The position numbers and the translations under genes were made by a program. Shown piece by piece: positions 50,075 to 59,258 of a stretch of 64,000 nt of DNA (positions are counted from its first letter, which is position 1; every line of letters begins with the position of its first letter). The notes beneath the pieces are model-generated. The model had not been told where the DNA came from. It saw only the letters and a program-made list of their open reading frames with translations, and did no database searches. This stretch comes from Streptomyces mirabilis. Lineage in GTDB: Bacteria; Actinomycetota; Actinomycetes; Streptomycetales; Streptomycetaceae. The stretch covers positions 2,542,001 through 2,606,000 of the forward strand of contig NZ_CP074102.1 of the NCBI RefSeq assembly GCF_018310535.1. The letters run 5' to 3'.

Positions 50075-51469
50075 ATGATTCAGCCCGGAATGCCCGGAAT
50101 TCCCGGTACGCGGGGAACGACCGTGGCAGCGGACCCGCCCACCCCAGCTGTCCGCCTGCCCCGGCGCCGTGGCATCGAGTTCACCCTGATCGTCATGGCC
50201 GTACTGCTGTCCGTGTTCGGCTACTGCGCGGTCGGATACGCACGGCACGGCACCCTCCCGCCCGGCGCCGCGGTCTACGGCGCCGGGCTCGGCGTGCTCG
50301 CACTCCTCGCGCATCTCGCGGTGCGGCTGCGGGCGCCGTACGCCGATCCGCTGCTGCTGCCCATCGCCGTCCTGCTCAACGGCCTGGGCCTGGTGCTGAT
50401 CTACCGCCTGGACCTGGAGACCCCGGGCGACCGGGCCGCCCCCGTCCAGCTCATCTGGTCGACGCTCGGCGTCGCGCTCTTCATCGCGGTCGTCCTCTTC
50501 CTGCGCGACCATCGCGTCCTGCAGCGCTACACCTACGTCTCGGTCGTCACGGCGCTCGGCCTGCTGGTCCTGCCCATCCTCTTCCCCGCCGTGAACGGCG
50601 CCCGGATCTGGATCCGGATCGCCGGGTTCTCCATCCAGCCGGGCGAGTTCGCGAAGATGCTGCTCGCGGTCTTCTTCGCCGGCTACCTCGCGGCCAACCG
50701 CAACGCGCTCGCCTACGCGGGCCGCCCCGTCTGGCGGTTCAAGCGGCTCCAGCTGCCCACCGGCCGGGTCCTCGGCCCGATCGTCGCGATCTGGCTGCTG
50801 AGCGTGCTGGTCCTGGTCCTGGAGCGGGACCTCGGCACCTCGCTGCTGTTCTTCGGGCTCTTCGTGATCATGCTGTACGTCGCCACCGGCCGCACCGGCT
50901 GGATCGCCGTGGGCCTGCTGCTCGCCTCTGTGGGCGCGGTGGCCGTCGGCTGGCTGGAACCGCACGTCCACAGCCGGGTGCAGGACTGGCTGCACCCCTT
51001 CGCGACGATCGAGGCGGGCCAGGGGCCGAACCAGCTCGCCCAGTCCCTGTTCGCGTTCGCCGCGGGCGGGATGCTGGGCACCGGCCTCGGGCTCGGTCAC
51101 TCCATCCTCATCGGATTCGCCGTCAAGTCGGACTTCATCCTGGCCACCGCGGGCGAGGAACTGGGCCTCTTCGGACTCTGCGCGATCTTCCTTCTCTACG
51201 GCCTCCTCGTGGAACGCGGCTACCGCGCCGGCCTCGCCCTGCGCGACCCCTTCGGACGGCTCCTCGCCATCGGCCTCGCCTCGATCGTGGCGCTCCAGGT
51301 CTTCGTGATCGCGGGCGGTGTGACCGGTCTGATCCCGCTGACGGGGATGGCGATGCCGTTCCTCGCCCAGGGCGGCTCCTCCGTCGTCACCAACTGGATC
51401 ATCGTCGCGCTGCTGATCCACGTCAGTGACTCGGCGCGCAGCCAGTACGACGGGACGGCGGCGCCATGA
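50075..51469 (+). CDS. SEDS-family cell-wall glycosyltransferase (FtsW/RodA-like)
   Basis: 464 residues, about ten to twelve TM segments. SEDS signatures are NGARIWIRIAGFSIQPGEFAKM, DLGTSLLFFGLF and the C-terminal LTGMAMPFLAQGGSSVVTNW. The proposed catalytic Asp corresponds to D of RDLGTS. It polymerises lipid II glycan strands together with a class B PBP, which is encoded next with a 4-bp overlap (ATGA). Streptomyces have several such pairs; this one is most likely sporulation or growth related. Confidence 0.95.
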   Translation: MIQPGMPGIPGTRGTTVAADPPTPAVRLPRRRGIEFTLIVMAVLLSVFGYCAVGYARHGTLPPGAAVYGAGLGVLALLAHLAVRLRAPYADPLLLPIAVLLNGLGLVLIYRLDLETPGDRAAPVQLIWSTLGVALFIAVVLFLRDHRVLQRYTYVSVVTALGLLVLPILFPAVNGARIWIRIAGFSIQPGEFAKMLLAVFFAGYLAANRNALAYAGRPVWRFKRLQLPTGRVLGPIVAIWLLSVLVLVLERDLGTSLLFFGLFVIMLYVATGRTGWIAVGLLLASVGAVAVGWLEPHVHSRVQDWLHPFATIEAGQGPNQLAQSLFAFAAGGMLGTGLGLGHSILIGFAVKSDFILATAGEELGLFGLCAIFLLYGLLVERGYRAGLALRDPFGRLLAIGLASIVALQVFVIAGGVTGLIPLTGMAMPFLAQGGSSVVTNWIIVALLIHVSDSARSQYDGTAAP

Positions 51470-52920
51470 CCAAGTACATCCGCCGGGCCGCCGCTCTCTG
51501 TGCCGTGCTGCTGGTGGCCCTCTTCGTCAACGCCACCCGCATCCAGGTCTTCCAGGCCGGGGCGTACGACGACAACCCGGCCAACCGCCGTCAGACGATC
51601 GCCCGTTACGGCCAGCCGCGCGGTGACATCCTCGTCGGCGGCCGGCCGGTCACCGGCTCCAGGGACAGCGGCCAGCAGCTCCGCTACGAACGGACCTACA
51701 CAGACGGCCCGTTGTACGCGCCCGTGACCGGCTTCGCCTCGCAGGTGTACGGGACGACGTTCCTGGAGAACTCCGAGGACGGCATCCTCTCCGGCAGCGA
51801 CCCGCTGCTCTCTCCGTTCCCCCTGTGGAACGACGCCACCCGCGCCCAGAACCCCGCCGGCAAGGTGGTCACGACGATCAACCCCGCCGCACAGCGCGCG
51901 GCGTACCAGGGTCTCGGTTCCCGGCGCGGGGCGGTGGCCGCCGTCGAGCCGTCCACCGGCAGGATCCTCGCACTGGTCTCCACCCCGTCGTACGACCCCG
52001 GTGAGCTGTCCGGGACGGGCAGGGCGGTCAAGCACGCCTGGGAGCGGCTGAACGGGGCGGCGGACAAGCCGATGCTCAACCGGGCGATCCGGCAGACCTA
52101 TCCGCCCGGGTCGACGTTCAAGGTGGTGACGGCCGCGGCGGCCCTCGACGCGGGGGTGGTGACGGGCCTCGACACGTCGACCACCTCCCCGGACCCGTAC
52201 CGGCTGCCCGGCACCACGACCCGGCTGACGAACGAGCTCGAGGGCTGCGAGGACGCCTCGCTGCGGTACGCCTTCGAGTGGTCCTGCAACACGGTCTTCG
52301 CCAAGCTGGGCGTGGACGTGGGGCTGAGCGACATGACCCGCACGGCGGAGGACTTCGGTTTCAACGACCGTCTGCGGATCCCCTTCTCCGTCGCCCCCAG
52401 CAACTTCGACACGACACTCGACAAGGCGCAGCTCGCGCTCTCCTCCATCGGTCAGTTCAACACCCGTGCCACTCCCCTCCAGATGGCGATGATCTCGGCG
52501 GCCGTCGCGGGCGGCGGGTCCGTCAGAACGCCCTATCTGGTGGAGAAGACGACCACCCGCAGCGACAGCATGGTGTCGACGACCGGTCCCCGCACGCTCC
52601 ACCAGGCGATGAACCCGGCGACGGCCATGCGGATGCGCGAGCTGATGACAGACGTGGTGACGGAGGGCACCGGCGCCAACGCCGCGATTCCCGGTGCGAC
52701 GGTCGGCGGCAAGACCGGGACCGCCCAGCACGGCATCGACAACCTGGGGACGCCGTACGCCTGGTTCATCTCCTGGGCCCAGGCGGACGGCACGATGGAG
52801 CCCGCGGTGGCGGTCGCGGTCGTCGTCGAGGACGCGGCGGCCGACCGCGGGGACATCAGCGGGGGCGGGGACGCGGCGCCGATCGCGAAGGCGGTGATGA
52901 AGGCGGTACTCGGGTTCTGA
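51466..52920 (+). CDS. Class B penicillin-binding protein (PBP2-like transpeptidase)
   Basis: 484 residues. There is an N-terminal anchor (AAALCAVLLVALFVNA), a short dimerisation domain, and a transpeptidase domain with S216-T-F-K219 (PPGSTFKVV), S273-C-N275 (EWSCNTVF) and K416-T-G (GGKTGTAQ). It cross-links peptidoglycan with its upstream SEDS partner. Start ATG 51466 overlaps the rodA-like stop. Length is on the short side for class B PBPs but all motifs are intact. Confidence 0.95.
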   Translation: MTKYIRRAAALCAVLLVALFVNATRIQVFQAGAYDDNPANRRQTIARYGQPRGDILVGGRPVTGSRDSGQQLRYERTYTDGPLYAPVTGFASQVYGTTFLENSEDGILSGSDPLLSPFPLWNDATRAQNPAGKVVTTINPAAQRAAYQGLGSRRGAVAAVEPSTGRILALVSTPSYDPGELSGTGRAVKHAWERLNGAADKPMLNRAIRQTYPPGSTFKVVTAAAALDAGVVTGLDTSTTSPDPYRLPGTTTRLTNELEGCEDASLRYAFEWSCNTVFAKLGVDVGLSDMTRTAEDFGFNDRLRIPFSVAPSNFDTTLDKAQLALSSIGQFNTRATPLQMAMISAAVAGGGSVRTPYLVEKTTTRSDSMVSTTGPRTLHQAMNPATAMRMRELMTDVVTEGTGANAAIPGATVGGKTGTAQHGIDNLGTPYAWFISWAQADGTMEPAVAVAVVVEDAAADRGDISGGGDAAPIAKAVMKAVLGF

Positions 52921-53051
52921 GACGGGAGCCGGGGCCGCCCGTCGGGAATAAGCGGCCCCGCCTGAACGGACGTACCGATACGGGCGTATTTATGGGGAGG
53001 GGAACCCACCCACGAGATTCCAGCCCGTGCCCTGCCGGAGGTACCTCGCCC

Positions 53052-54122
53052 GTGAGCATCACCAAAGCGGCCCCGCCCGGGGCCGACCACCGCGACGCGG
53101 ACGCACCGGACGGTCCACGAAAGCAGGCGGCCGCACCGGGCGGCCCAAGGGAACAGGCGGGCGCGTCCCAGGGCTGGCAGTTCAACTCGCCGCTCGTCCT
53201 GGTCATGCTGCTGCTCGTCCTGGTGGTGGCGCAGGGACCGATCCGCCGGGCGCTGTCGACGCCGGTGATGCAGAGCTGGATGACCGTGTTCGTCGCGGTG
53301 GTCTGCCAGGCGCTGCCCTTCCTCGTCCTCGGTGTGCTGCTGTCGGCGGCCATCGCGGTGTTCGTGCCGCCGGCGTTCTTCGCCCGGGCGCTGCCGAAGC
53401 GGCCCGCGCTGGCCGTGCCGGTCGCCGGGATGGCCGGCGCGGTGCTGCCCGGCTGCGAGTGCGCGTCGGTGCCGGTGGCGGGGGCGCTGGTACGGCGGGG
53501 GGTCACGCCCGCGGCGGCGCTGGCGTTCCTGCTGTCGGCGCCCGCGATCAACCCGATCGTGCTGACGGCCACCGCCGTCGCGTTCCCCCGCAACCCCGAG
53601 ATGGTCGTCGCCCGGTTCGTGGCGAGTCTGCTCGTGGCCTGCGTGATGGGGTGGCTGTGGCAGCGGCTGGGGCGGGCGGACTGGATGCGTCCGCCGGCCC
53701 GGCCCTCGCACGAGGGGCTCGGCAAGGGTGCCGCGTTCTGGGGTTCCGTACGGCACGACGTGATGCACGCCGGCGGGTTCCTCGTCATCGGGGCGATGGC
53801 GGCGGCCACGCTGAAGGCCGTCGTACCGGCGACCTGGCTGCACGCCGCGGCCGCCAACCCGGTGGTGGCGATCCTCGCCCTCGCGGTCCTCGCCGTGCTG
53901 CTCTCCATCTGCTCCGAGGCCGACGCGTTCGTCGTCTCCTCGCTGACCCAGTTCTCGCTGACCGCGCGGCTGGCCTTCCTCGTGGTGGGACCGATGATCG
54001 ACCTGAAACTCTTCGCCATGCAGGCGGGCACGTTCGGCCGCGGGTTCGCCCTGCGGTTCGCGCCCGCCACCTTCGCCCTGGCCATCGTCGGCTCGGTCCT
54101 CGTCGGGACGGTGCTGCTGTGA
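53052..54122 (+). CDS. Permease of the PF03773 (DUF318/ArsP-like) family
   Basis: 356 residues with about eight TM helices after a 45-residue hydrophilic Ala/Pro-rich start. LPGCECASVPVAGALVRRG is the family's conserved cysteine motif, repeated in spirit by LSICSEADAFVVSSL. Family members export organoarsenicals or other metal(loid) compounds, but the substrate here is unknown. GTG 53052 follows GGAGG. It is coupled to the next gene (GTGA overlap), which is its usual partner. Confidence 0.9.
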   Translation: MSITKAAPPGADHRDADAPDGPRKQAAAPGGPREQAGASQGWQFNSPLVLVMLLLVLVVAQGPIRRALSTPVMQSWMTVFVAVVCQALPFLVLGVLLSAAIAVFVPPAFFARALPKRPALAVPVAGMAGAVLPGCECASVPVAGALVRRGVTPAAALAFLLSAPAINPIVLTATAVAFPRNPEMVVARFVASLLVACVMGWLWQRLGRADWMRPPARPSHEGLGKGAAFWGSVRHDVMHAGGFLVIGAMAAATLKAVVPATWLHAAAANPVVAILALAVLAVLLSICSEADAFVVSSLTQFSLTARLAFLVVGPMIDLKLFAMQAGTFGRGFALRFAPATFALAIVGSVLVGTVLL

Positions 54123-54844
54123 ACCGGCAGGCACAGGCGGCGGTCCTGTTCCTCGTCGGCGCGGCGGTCCTGCACGCCGGGCTCACCGACCTCTACCTGC
54201 GGTACGTCAAGGCGGGGTTGCGGCCGTTGCTGCTGGCGGCCGGGGTCGTGCTGATCGTGGCGGCGGTGGCGACGGTCTGGTACGAGCGGCGGGGTGGGAG
54301 TGAGAGTGAAGGCGGCGACGGGCACGGGCACGTCCACCGCGAACCCCGTGTCGCCTGGCTCCTCGTCCTCCCCCTCCTCGCCCTGATCCTGGTCTCCCCG
54401 CCCGCGCTGGGCTCCTACAGCGCCATGCACGCCGGTACGGCCCTGCAGGCGCCCCTCGCCTACCCGTCCCTGCCGGCCACCGACCCGCTCCCGCTCGGCG
54501 TCGTCGACTACGCGGGCCGCGCCGCCTACGACCACGGCCGCACCCTGGCCCACCGGCGGGTCGAAGTCACCGGCTTCGTCGCCCTCGCCAAGGACGGCAC
54601 CCCGTACCTGGTCCGGATGGCCCTCAACTGCTGTGCCGCCGACGCCCAGCCGGTCAAGATCGGCCTGACCGGCCACATCCCGCCCGTCCTTCAGCCCGAC
54701 ACCTGGCTCCAGGTCACCGGCACCTACACCGCCAAGCAGACCAAGGACCCCGTCAACGACGGCCGCATCCCGTTCCTCGACGTCACCGCGGCCAAGCCGG
54801 TCCCGACCCCGCACGACCCGTACGACGAGAGCTGGAACAACTGA
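54119..54844 (+). CDS. TIGR03943-type membrane protein, partner of the permease
   Basis: 241 residues. Three hydrophobic segments (AAVLFLVGAAVLHAGLTDLY; LRPLLLAAGVVLIVAAVATV; VAWLLVLPLLALILVSPPAL) bracket a His/Asp-rich loop (GDGHGHVH). An extracytoplasmic beta domain with a CC pair (MALNCCAADAQPVKIGL) follows. This family is nearly always next to PF03773 permeases and is thought to act with them, perhaps in metal handling. GTG 54119 overlaps the permease stop. Confidence 0.87.
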   Translation: MNRQAQAAVLFLVGAAVLHAGLTDLYLRYVKAGLRPLLLAAGVVLIVAAVATVWYERRGGSESEGGDGHGHVHREPRVAWLLVLPLLALILVSPPALGSYSAMHAGTALQAPLAYPSLPATDPLPLGVVDYAGRAAYDHGRTLAHRRVEVTGFVALAKDGTPYLVRMALNCCAADAQPVKIGLTGHIPPVLQPDTWLQVTGTYTAKQTKDPVNDGRIPFLDVTAAKPVPTPHDPYDESWNN

Positions 54845-54857
54845 GGACGAGAGTGGC

Positions 54858-55766
54858 CTAGGAGGAGCCGGGTACCGCCTCGCGGCGGCTCAGCCAGTCC
54901 TCGGGCACGTGCCTCACTCCCGTACGGGCGCCCACGATGCCGCCCGTGATGGCGCAGGTCGTGTCGACGTCGCCGAAGCCCTCCGCCGTGGTCCACAGGG
55001 CCGAGGTCAGGTCGTCGGGGTGGCGGGCGGCACACCAGACGGCGAAGGGGACCGTGTCGTCGGCGCGGACGCGTTGGCCGTTGCCGAGGATGTCCGCGGC
55101 CTTCCAGGGCTCGGTGGTGAAGGGGAGGCTCGCGGCACGCCGCAGCCCCTCGCGGACGGCGCTGTCGGGCGTGGCCTCGACGACCGTGGCGATAATCAGG
55201 TCCCGACGAGTCGACAACGCCGCCGCGACGGCCACCGCCACCGCGCCCGCGATGCCCTCCGGGTGGGCGTGGGTCACCTCCGCCGACAGCGTCGCCTGTG
55301 CGATCACCCGGCGCAGGTCGCGCCGGAACCAGGCGCCCAGCGGAGCCACCCGCATGGCCGCGCCGTTGCCGAGGCTGCCCTCGCCGTCGAAGAGTCCGCG
55401 TGCCAGTTCCGCCCAGCGGTCCGGCTCCTGGAGAAGGCGCGGGAGCAGTTGGTGCATGCCATAGCCATAGCCCCGGGCCGGGTCGGCGTCGTAGCCGAGG
55501 GCGAAGGCCTGGGCCAGTTCCGGTTGCCGGATCTCGCCGTGTTCGTCGAGGACACGGACGATTCCGAGCGCCATCGCCGTGTCATCCGTCCAGTGCCACT
55601 CCGGTTCCTCGGGGGTGCGCCGGGCGCGGATCTCCTCGTACGCCTGGGGGCGGTCCCGGAAGAGGGGGAACCAGCGTTCGCCGAAGGCGTCACCCAGGGC
55701 CAGACCCTCCAGGCTGCGGCGGGCCAGGGCGCGTGGTGTGAAATGGGGGTTCGGGGCGGATGTCAT
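54858..55766 (-). CDS. ADP-ribosylglycohydrolase family protein
   Basis: 302 residues. Motifs for the two-magnesium site are GLALGDAFGERW, WHWTDDTAMAL, GNGAAMRVAPLG and the C-terminal GFGDVDTTCAITGGIVGA. These all match DraG/ARH-type hydrolases that remove ADP-ribose from proteins or nucleic acids. The start is ATG 55766. It is convergent with the permease pair, only 13 bp apart. Confidence 0.94.
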   Translation of the reverse strand: MTSAPNPHFTPRALARRSLEGLALGDAFGERWFPLFRDRPQAYEEIRARRTPEEPEWHWTDDTAMALGIVRVLDEHGEIRQPELAQAFALGYDADPARGYGYGMHQLLPRLLQEPDRWAELARGLFDGEGSLGNGAAMRVAPLGAWFRRDLRRVIAQATLSAEVTHAHPEGIAGAVAVAVAAALSTRRDLIIATVVEATPDSAVREGLRRAASLPFTTEPWKAADILGNGQRVRADDTVPFAVWCAARHPDDLTSALWTTAEGFGDVDTTCAITGGIVGARTGVRHVPEDWLSRREAVPGSS

Positions 55767-55835
55767 GATGTGAGCATGCCGGTCCGAGTGGGCCGGCGCA
55801 CGCGTGTTCGGGCAGGCCGTTTCTGGCGGTTCGTC

Positions 55836-56942
55836 CTACGAGTCCCCGCCCTTCTCGATCATCTCCTCCACCTCCGCCACCCGTTCCCTCTCCTCCGTCG
55901 CGAACCGCTCCGCGTCCAGCCGCTCGGCCACCTCCTCGTCCTGGGCCATCAGCAGATCGAGATTGGAGTCGCCCATCTCGAAGACGCCCATGTCCACGTA
56001 CGCCTGCTGGAGGCGTTCGCCCCACAGGCCGATGTCCTTGACGCACGGGACGATGCGGCTGAAGAGCAACTGGCGGAAGAGGCGCAGGAATTCGGACTGT
56101 TCGCTGTATTCCTCGGCCTCGGCCTTCGGGATGCCGAAGTTCTCCAGGACCTCGACGCCGCGCAGCCGGTCCCGCATCAAGTAGCAGCCCTCGATGACGA
56201 ATTCCTCGCGTTCGCGAAGTTCGGCGTCGGAGAGTTGCGTGTAGTAGTCACGCAGCGCCATCCGGCCGAAGGCGACATGGCGGGCCTCGTCCTGCATCAC
56301 GTACGCGAGGATCTGCTTGGGGAGGGGCTTGTCGGTGGTGTCCCTGATCATGCCGAAGGCCGCCAGGGCCAGGCCCTCTATGAGGACCTGCATCCCGAGG
56401 TACGGCATGTCCCAGCGGGAGTCCCGGAGGGTGTCGCCGAGGAGGGACTGCAGGTTGTCGTTGATCGGGTAGAGCATCCCGATCTTCTCCTGCAGGAAGC
56501 GGGCGTAGATCTCGGCGTGACGGGCCTCGTCCATCGTCTGCGTGGCCGAGTAGAACTTGGCGTCGAGGTCGGGGACCGACTCGACGATGCGCGCCGCGCA
56601 GACCATGGCCCCCTGCTCACCGTGCAGGAACTGGCTGAACTGCCAGGACGCGTAGTGCTTGCGCAGCTCGCCCTTGTCCCGGTCGGTCATCTTCGCCCAG
56701 TGCGGGGTCCCGTAGAGGGTCATCGACTCGTCGGGGGTGCCGAGGGGGTCGTGGGGGTCGACCTCCAGGTTCCAGTCGATTCTCTTCTGGCCGTCCCACT
56801 GTTTGTCCTTGCCCTTCTGGTACAGGGCGAGGAGTCGGTCGCGGCCGTCGTCGTACTCCCAGCTGAAGCGTGCCGCCCCTGAGGCCGGTATCTGCCAGAG
56901 GGGGTCTCCCGGATCCTTGGCGTACAGCTCGTGCGTCGGCAT
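55836..56942 (-). CDS. Ferritin-like diiron protein (R2-like/AurF-like)
   Basis: 368 residues of mostly helix. Two ExxH iron-ligand motifs are visible: TMDEARHAEIYARFL and QDEARHVAFGRMAL, with further carboxylates on FLHGEQGAMVC and FVIEGCYLM helices. This is the ribonucleotide-reductase-R2-like fold used by many oxidases and N-oxygenases; the redox partner and substrate are unknown. I chose ATG 56942 (MPTHELYAKDPGDP), discarding 13 unlikely upstream residues. It is divergent from a second ferritin-like gene with 140 bp between, suggesting shared regulation. Confidence 0.85.
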   Translation of the reverse strand: MPTHELYAKDPGDPLWQIPASGAARFSWEYDDGRDRLLALYQKGKDKQWDGQKRIDWNLEVDPHDPLGTPDESMTLYGTPHWAKMTDRDKGELRKHYASWQFSQFLHGEQGAMVCAARIVESVPDLDAKFYSATQTMDEARHAEIYARFLQEKIGMLYPINDNLQSLLGDTLRDSRWDMPYLGMQVLIEGLALAAFGMIRDTTDKPLPKQILAYVMQDEARHVAFGRMALRDYYTQLSDAELREREEFVIEGCYLMRDRLRGVEVLENFGIPKAEAEEYSEQSEFLRLFRQLLFSRIVPCVKDIGLWGERLQQAYVDMGVFEMGDSNLDLLMAQDEEVAERLDAERFATEERERVAEVEEMIEKGGDS

Positions 56943-57082
56943 ACCTCGCAGGCTCACACGAGGTAGACGCGTCGTCAACAAGTCGCGCGCAAGGGATTGA
57001 CGAGCTTGCTGACAAGCAGTCTCATAAGTCGTGACCGTCGGTAACTCCTGGAGTAATCCCGTACGACGAAGTGGGAACAGCC

Positions 57083-58012
57083 ATGACGACCGTGACAGAA
57101 GTGGATGCGCTGCGCGACGCGCTCGGTCTGCTCAAGGACCGGGAGCAGGTCGCCGAGCGGCTGCTCGACTCCTCCGCCAAGCACTCCTTCGACCCGGACA
57201 AGGAACTGGACTGGGACGCACCCTTCGAGCAGGGCAAGTGGTTCTGGCCGCCGGAGCTGGTGTCGTTGTACGACACCCCGTTGTGGAAGCGGATGGGCGA
57301 GGAGCAGCGGGTTCTGCTCTCGCAGCACGAGGCCGCCGCTCTGGCTTCGCTGGGGATCTGGTTCGAGATCATTCTGATGCAGTTGTTGGTGCGGCACATC
57401 TACGACAAGGCGGCGACGAGCGCCCATGTGCGTTATGCGCTGACCGAGATAGAGGACGAGTGCCGGCACTCGAAGATGTTCGCCCGGCTGATCTCGCACG
57501 GTGGAACGCCGTACTACCCGGTGAGCCGGACGCATCTGAACCTGGGACGGGTCTTCAAGACCATCTCGACCACGCCCGGGTCCTTCACGGCGACTCTCCT
57601 CGGCGAGGAGATCCTCGACTGGATGCAGCGGCTGACCTTTCCGGACGAGCGGGTGCAGAGCCTGATACGGGGGGTCACGCGCATCCACGTGGTGGAGGAG
57701 GCACGGCACGTGCGGTACGCGCGGGAGGAGCTGCGGCGGCAGATGGTGACGGCGCCGCGGTGGTCGCAGGAGTTCACGCGGGTGACCTCGGGGGAGTTCG
57801 CCCGGGTCTTCTCCGTCGCCTTCGTCAATCCCGAGGTCTACACGAACGTCGGCCTCGACCGGCGGGAGGCCGTGGCGCAGGTGCGGGCGAGCGGGCACCG
57901 GTGGGAGGTCATGCAGACCGGGGCCAAGCGGCTGACCGACTTCCTGGACGACATCGGGGTGCTGCGGGGGGTCGGGCGGCGGCTGTGGAAGGCGTCGGGG
58001 TTGCTGGCCTGA
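57083..58012 (+). CDS. AurF-like diiron oxygenase
   Basis: 309 residues. A helical diiron fold with EIEDECRHSKMFARL, HVVEEARHVRYAREEL and LLGEEILDWMQR, matching the PF11583 (AurF, p-aminobenzoate N-oxygenase) pattern, though the substrate is not evident. ATG 57083 is chosen; an earlier in-frame start at 57071 is less likely. It is divergent from the other diiron gene and followed after 84 bp by a TetR regulator, a plausible controller. Confidence 0.88.
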   Translation: MTTVTEVDALRDALGLLKDREQVAERLLDSSAKHSFDPDKELDWDAPFEQGKWFWPPELVSLYDTPLWKRMGEEQRVLLSQHEAAALASLGIWFEIILMQLLVRHIYDKAATSAHVRYALTEIEDECRHSKMFARLISHGGTPYYPVSRTHLNLGRVFKTISTTPGSFTATLLGEEILDWMQRLTFPDERVQSLIRGVTRIHVVEEARHVRYAREELRRQMVTAPRWSQEFTRVTSGEFARVFSVAFVNPEVYTNVGLDRREAVAQVRASGHRWEVMQTGAKRLTDFLDDIGVLRGVGRRLWKASGLLA

Positions 58013-58096
58013 GGGCGGGGCGTCTGCGGGACCGGGGGGGTGGGTCGCGGCTGCTACTGGGAAGGGGGCTCGTGTCCTGGCCGTTACGCTGCCGAT

Positions 58097-58822
58097 ATGA
58101 CCTCGCAGGCTCCCACCCCCGCATACCGTCGGCTGAGTGTCGAGGAGCGGCGCTCGCAGCTCCTCGAAGCGGCGCTGTCCCTCTTCGCGCACCGGGCGCC
58201 CGAGGAGGTCTCGCTCGATGACGTGGCGGAGGCGGCGGGCGTGTCGCGGCCTCTCGTGTACCGGTACTTCCCGGGCGGCAAGCAACAGCTGTACGAGGCT
58301 GCCCTGCGGTCCGCCGCGGAGGATCTGGAGCACTGTTTCGCGGAGCCCCCCGAGGGACCGCTGAGCGAGCGGCTGGCCCGGGCTCTGGATCGGTACCTGG
58401 CGTTCGTGGACCAGCACGACGCCGGGTTCACCGCGTTGCTTCAGGGTGGCAGCGTCGTCGAGACCTCCAGGACGACGGCCATAGTGGACGGCGTGCGGCG
58501 GGCGGCGGCAGAGCACATTCTGGATCATCTGGGCGTGAAGGATCCGGGGCGACGGCTGCGGATGACCGTGCGGATGTGGATCACGGCGGTGGAGGGTGCC
58601 TCGCTGAGCTGGCTGGACGGGGGCAAGGAGCCGCCGTTGGACGAGCTGCGGGACTGGCTCGTGGAGCAGTTCGTGGCGATGCTCGTGGTCAGTGCCGGAC
58701 GTGATCCGCAGACCGCCGCAGTGGTGCGGGCCGCGCTCGTCCTGGAGGAGCGGGATGGGGCCCTGGGCGGGCTGGCCCGTGCGGTTCTTCCGGTGATCGG
58801 TGATGCCGCTCGGCTGCTGTGA
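58097..58822 (+). CDS. TetR-family transcriptional regulator
   Basis: 241 residues. The N-terminal HTH is ERRSQLLEAALSLFAHRAPE, VSLDDVAEAAGVSRPLVYRY, FPGGKQQLY. The C-terminal helical ligand domain (about 70-235) is typical of TetR dimers. ATG 58097 fits the family start. It likely controls the flanking diiron genes. Confidence 0.94.
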   Translation: MTSQAPTPAYRRLSVEERRSQLLEAALSLFAHRAPEEVSLDDVAEAAGVSRPLVYRYFPGGKQQLYEAALRSAAEDLEHCFAEPPEGPLSERLARALDRYLAFVDQHDAGFTALLQGGSVVETSRTTAIVDGVRRAAAEHILDHLGVKDPGRRLRMTVRMWITAVEGASLSWLDGGKEPPLDELRDWLVEQFVAMLVVSAGRDPQTAAVVRAALVLEERDGALGGLARAVLPVIGDAARLL

Positions 58823-58847
58823 CGCGTGCGTTTGTGACACTGGTGCC

Positions 58848-59156
58848 GTGAAGAGCGAAGACACCCCCTTCGAGGGCGGCCCGCTGGACGGGCGTGTGCT
58901 GCCCGTCCTGCTCGGTCTGACCGGACACCCGCCGAAGGTGTACCGGGTTCCGGTTCCGGATGCCGACGGCGGGCCGCCGACCGTGCTCGTCTACCGGCGG
59001 GTCCAGGCGCGGGTGAGCAGGCGACTGGGACTGCACCAGTCGTGGAAGTACGAGTACGACCCCTCCGGCGACGCGAGAAGCGGGCCCAAGTGGCCCTGGT
59101 CCAAGCCCGGCGGCAAGAGTGCGGGAGCCACGCCGGAGTCCCACGCCGACGAGTGA
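58848..59156 (+). CDS. Hypothetical protein
   Basis: 102 residues from GTG 58848: VKSEDTPFEGGPLDGRVLPV, then YRVPVPDADGGPPTVLVYRR. A small beta-rich N-terminal region with FEGGPLDGR recurs in actinobacterial proteins of unknown role, and the C-terminal 35 residues are disordered and basic. It has no signal peptide. It is 25 bp after the TetR gene and co-directional. Confidence 0.7.
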   Translation: MKSEDTPFEGGPLDGRVLPVLLGLTGHPPKVYRVPVPDADGGPPTVLVYRRVQARVSRRLGLHQSWKYEYDPSGDARSGPKWPWSKPGGKSAGATPESHADE

Positions 59157-59258
59157 GATTCTTGGGCCGAACCGGTCAGTCGGCGCGCGCTCGGGATGCG
59201 CCTCCCCGATCCTGCCGGTGCGAGGTGGAGGTACCACCTCGGCACCGGAGGTGATGAA

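Noticed and set aside
49868..54814. Long minus-strand open frames opposite rodA, pbp and the permease genes
   Set aside because: Rich in Asp/Glu/Gln/Arg strings typical of antisense frames; no recognisable domains.
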